This document shows, piece by piece, positions 6,482 to 7,849 of a DNA stretch of 7,849 nt. This DNA is from Actinomycetota bacterium. GTDB taxonomy: Bacteria; Actinomycetota; Acidimicrobiia; Acidimicrobiales; CADCSY01. Both the position numbers and the translations under genes were made by a program. The notes below the pieces were generated by a model. It saw only the letters and a list, made by a program, of their open reading frames with translations. It ran no database searches and had not been told where the DNA came from. Each line of letters opens with the position of its first letter. Positions within the stretch are counted from its first letter, which is position 1. The stretch is from contig JACOTK010000073.1 of assembly GCA_016178435.1 (NCBI GenBank), forward strand, positions 1 through 7,849, in the 5' to 3' direction.

Positions 6482-7006
6482 CTAACCGCTGTGGTCGGAC
6501 AACGACGAGATCGACTGCGAGAAGTCAGCCGACCCCGACCCATCGGTCGATCCGGAAAGATCGGTCGAAGTGCTCGTCGAGCCATCAAGTCCGCTCGACA
6601 CATCGGTCGATCCCGAGAGGTCCATCGACAGACTCGTCGAGCCTGAAGTGTCAGAAGTGTCAGAAGTGTCAGAAGTGTCAATCGACACATTGGTCGATCG
6701 TGAGATCTCGTTCGACACGCTCGTCGGCTCATCGGTGTCAGTCGATCGTGTGAGCTCGCTCGACACCGTCGCCACGCCTGACGTGGCAATCGAGACATCG
6801 ACCGGCTCCGAAAGATCCGTCGAGACGCTCGCCGAGCCTTCAATGTCGGCCGACATGTCAGCCGACACATGAGGGTCGACCGACACGCTCTCAACGTCCG
6901 CCACTGGCACGGTCATGCCCGTGGGCAGCGAGCCGCATCCCGCCGTGGCAAGACCCAACCCCGCAAGCACAACAGCCGGCGCAATGCGCCGCATCTTCCT
7001 GTTCAT
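6482..7006 (-). CDS. Ser/Thr/Asp-repeat lipoprotein, unknown function
   Basis: The 174-residue product begins MNRKMRR, has a hydrophobic stretch (9-22) and a lipobox-like TAGC with Cys24 as the predicted lipidated residue, so it should be anchored outside the membrane. From about residue 45 to the end it is low-complexity Ser/Thr/Asp, acidic, with no lysine after residue 4 and no arginine after 103. At least five copies of a 16- to 29-residue repeat can be aligned, starting near 57, 77, 93, 122 and 142, with the core TSxSxDLSGSTDVS. A run of four DTS units (110-121) interrupts the series. A longer frame is open up to 7054, but ATG at 7006 has an excellent GGGAGGA a few bases upstream and gives a proper signal sequence. 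The gene stands alone, with a Crp-like site upstream and a terminator downstream. It resembles disordered cell-surface spacers or Sdr-like segments; no binding domain is visible. Confidence 0.75.
   Translation of the reverse strand: MNRKMRRIAPAVVLAGLGLATAGCGSLPTGMTVPVADVESVSVDPHVSADMSADIEGSASVSTDLSEPVDVSIATSGVATVSSELTRSTDTDEPTSVSNEISRSTNVSIDTSDTSDTSDTSGSTSLSMDLSGSTDVSSGLDGSTSTSTDLSGSTDGSGSADFSQSISSLSDHSG
6541..6730. repeat. Imperfect tandem 60-base repeats inside the lipoprotein gene
   Basis: Segments 6541-6583 and 6601-6643 begin with the same 13 bases (CATCGGTCGATCC), end with the same 11 (CTCGTCGAGCC), and agree at 34 of 43 positions, with a period of exactly 60. A third copy, 6688-6730, is offset by 87 bases from the second, which is 60 plus 27, the length of three 9-base units lying between them. 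They encode the 20-residue protein repeat. Confidence 0.8.
6644..6679. repeat. Four 9-base tandem units encoding Asp-Thr-Ser
   Basis: The + strand unit AGAAGTGTC occurs three times exactly (6653-6661, 6662-6670, 6671-6679) and once with one change (TGAAGTGTC, 6644-6652). On the coding strand this reads GACACTTCT repeated, giving the DTS run at residues 110-121. It keeps the reading frame whatever the copy number. Confidence 0.9.
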
Positions 7007-7064
7007 CTCAATCCTCCCAGCATATGAGCCACCGGATGGCGGCAATCCCAGCAAAACCCTGGAC

Positions 7065-7077
7065 CTTTCTCAGAAAG
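7065..7077. promoter_or_regulatory. Palindrome CTTTCT-C-AGAAAG upstream of the lipoprotein gene
   Basis: Perfect 6-bp arms surround a single base. GGACC (7061-7065) and GGTCC (7083-7087) add an outer pair of inverted arms. The loop is too small for an RNA hairpin, so a protein operator is more likely. It lies about 60 bases before the start codon and would overlap the transcription start predicted from the hexamers at 7076-7104. Confidence 0.3.
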
Positions 7078-7104
7078 ATTCCGGTCCACTTTGGCATTCG
7101 ACAA
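7076..7104 (-). promoter_or_regulatory. Weak promoter-like hexamers for the lipoprotein gene
   Basis: TTGTCG (7104-7099) is followed after 17 bases by GAATCT (7081-7076), which keeps only the A at position 2 and T at position 6 of the -10 consensus. The -35 abuts the Crp-like dyad at 7106-7119, so a weak promoter helped by an activator is conceivable. Evidence is slight. Confidence 0.22.
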
Positions 7105-7105
7105 C

Positions 7106-7119
7106 GTGACGTATGTCAC
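7106..7119. promoter_or_regulatory. Crp/GlxR-like binding site
   Basis: GTGACGTATGTCAC fits the core GTGA-N6-TCAC of the Crp/Fnr family, including the central TA of the actinobacterial GlxR pattern TGTGANNTANNTCACA; only the outermost T and A are missing. It lies 100 bases before the lipoprotein start and directly upstream of a -35-like hexamer, a class II activator position. The adjoining - strand bases contain AAGGAGGTGA with no sensible start codon at the proper distance. Confidence 0.45.
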
Positions 7120-7219
7120 CTCCTTTTCGGGAGGAGGTCGGCATTGTGACTCCTCATCCGCTCCGTCGAGCTCTCCAACGATGACGCGGCGAACTTCGGA
7201 TCGCTTCGGCGACGTGGAG

Positions 7220-7591
7220 TCAATGCAGACTGGTGGACCGACCGAGCCTGAGCCAGTACAACGGCGATGTCTCAAGGTGCTCGGTGACGCCGAGCGCAAC
7301 CCACGCCCCGGCATCCCGTGCAGCATCACGCACCGGATCGAGATCGGTGCCCTCGATGCGAACAGCGTTGGCGACCAACCGGGCGTACCAGTCGCCATCG
7401 CTCATCGGTGAGCGTCGCCACACCCAGTCCGGGTAGCCGGGCACGAACGATTCCGGAAAGACGACCAGCTCGGCGGCCGCCGACGCGACGTGGCGGGCCG
7501 CCACCTCAACGGTGGCACTGCGATCCAGGAACACAGGAGTGGCCTGCACTGCTGCCACCGTCAGGGTGCCACCGACACCATCGAAGCTCAT
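7220..7591 (-). pseudogene. Nitrilase-superfamily N-terminal fragment, truncated
   Basis: The first 110 or so of 123 residues match the start of carbon-nitrogen hydrolases of the nitrilase type: TVAAVQATPVFLDR (11-24), then ELVVFPESFVPGYPDWVW (41-58) carrying the catalytic Glu47, then a WVALGVTE strand (97-104). Complete nitrilases run to about 300 residues and need a Lys near 130 and a Cys near 165; both are absent. After GVTEHLE the text stops resembling the family and ends at LGRSTSLH. I could not find the missing two thirds in the other two - strand frames downstream, so a deletion or recombination is likelier than a simple frameshift. Upstream there is no ribosome binding site, but TACTGT (7602-7597) ends 5 bases before the ATG, as in leaderless genes. 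The fragment cannot be an active nitrilase; whether it is expressed is unknown. Confidence 0.75.
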
Positions 7592-7713
7592 GTCGCACAG
7601 TACTCGTCAGGCTGCGATGCCTGGTACGACGTTGCACCGAGCCAACGCACCCACGTGCGTCGCGGTGGCGCTCCTGGGTGCCCTCGTCTTTCGCTGGTGG
7701 ATCTCCCTTTCTT
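7592..7713. other. Gap between nitrilase fragment and tRNA, with small hairpins
   Basis: No gene is seen. GCACCCA (7647-7653) and TGGGTGC (7675-7681) form a 7-bp stem with a 21-nt loop some 33 bases past the tRNA 3' end, a possible tRNA terminator. CAGGC-TGCGAT-GCCTG (7608-7623) is a smaller stem in front of the nitrilase fragment. TACTGT at 7602-7597 is the candidate -10 of that fragment. Confidence 0.3.
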
Positions 7714-7789
7714 TGGCGCCCCCGGCGTGATTCGAACACGCGACGCACGGTTTAGGAAACCGACGCTCTATCCCCTGAGCTACGGGAGC
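7714..7789 (-). tRNA. tRNA-Arg (anticodon CCU)
   Basis: The 76-nt sequence folds into a full cloverleaf. The acceptor GCTCCCG pairs with CGGGGGC (one G-T wobble), followed by G73 and an encoded CCA (7714-7716). The D arm is GCTC-AGGGGATA-GAGC, the anticodon loop TTCCTAA gives CCT, and the T arm is GCGTG-TTCGAAT-CACGC. The first pair of the anticodon stem is a T-T mismatch; the other four pair. It reads AGG arginine codons. No second copy of its 3' end is seen in the window, so there is no sign here of an element integrated in it. Confidence 0.95.
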
Positions 7790-7849
7790 ATGGTATGCAA
7801 ATCGGGCTGGTCAGATACGGTTTTCGAGACTCTTGGAGGGCTTTCGACG

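Noticed and set aside
6541..6730. CRISPR-like array
   Set aside because: The repeats are imperfect, in frame with a protein, lack unique spacers, and match a protein repeat.
6570..6872. A 100-codon + strand frame with its own repeats
   Set aside because: Its repeats are the mirror of the lipoprotein repeats; the opposite strand has the ribosome binding site, signal peptide and lipobox.
7003..7105. A short frame (TTG or ATG start, about 30 codons) before the lipoprotein gene, near AAGGAGGTGA and overlapping the lipoprotein ATG
   Set aside because: The Shine-Dalgarno-like sequence is too far from any start codon, and the same bases are better explained by the Crp-like dyad and promoter region.
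7714..7789. tRNA-Arg as an integration site of a mobile element
   Set aside because: No integrase, no second copy of the tRNA end and no mobile genes are seen in the window.
7790..7849. Open + strand codons from ATG at 7790 or 7795 to the window end
   Set aside because: Under 20 codons are visible, there is no ribosome binding site, and the stretch should hold the promoter of the tRNA on the other strand.

Overview
The window looks like chromosomal DNA from a high-G+C actinobacterium. The support is the G/C-rich codon use of most genes, Thr-rich linkers after membrane anchors, hairpin terminators without a U-tract, start codons sitting right behind -10-like hexamers, and a GlxR/Crp-type half-site pair. 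An Acidimicrobiia-like host is my guess, not something the sequence proves. Only the first gene is on the + strand; everything else identified is on the - strand.

Layout: (1) 5-1315 (+) is a complete-looking O-acetylhomoserine sulfhydrylase (metY type), convergent with what follows. (2) 1444-3384 (-) is a two-gene ABC module, a MacB/FtsX-like permease followed directly (TAAATG) by its ATPase. This block is visibly less G+C-rich than its flanks and looks acquired. (3) 3622-6329 (-) is a two-gene unit joined by TGATG. The first gene encodes a signal-peptide, single-pass protein with a large helical cytoplasmic part and no family I can name. The second encodes a single-pass protein with W-rich cytoplasmic motifs and an external C-terminal domain of the NADase-type glycan-binding (discoidin-like) kind. 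(4) 6482-7006 (-) is a small lipoprotein made almost entirely of a roughly 20-residue Ser/Thr/Asp repeat, with a perfect 12-bp terminator hairpin behind it and a Crp-like site plus other dyads in front. (5) 7220-7591 (-) is a nitrilase cut off after its first third, lacking the catalytic Lys and Cys. (6) 7714-7789 (-) is tRNA-Arg(CCU).

How the parts may work together: the ABC pair should form one membrane complex, and its substrate cannot be read here. The coupled pair 4881-6329 / 3622-4881 probably makes two proteins acting at the same membrane, one giving an exported N-terminal domain plus a cytoplasmic helical domain, the other a cytoplasmic N-terminus plus an exported carbohydrate-binding-like domain. 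The repeat lipoprotein appears to be its own transcription unit. MetY and the tRNA are housekeeping functions with no evident link to the rest. The most under-described items are the coupled membrane pair, the repeat lipoprotein and the orphan ABC module.
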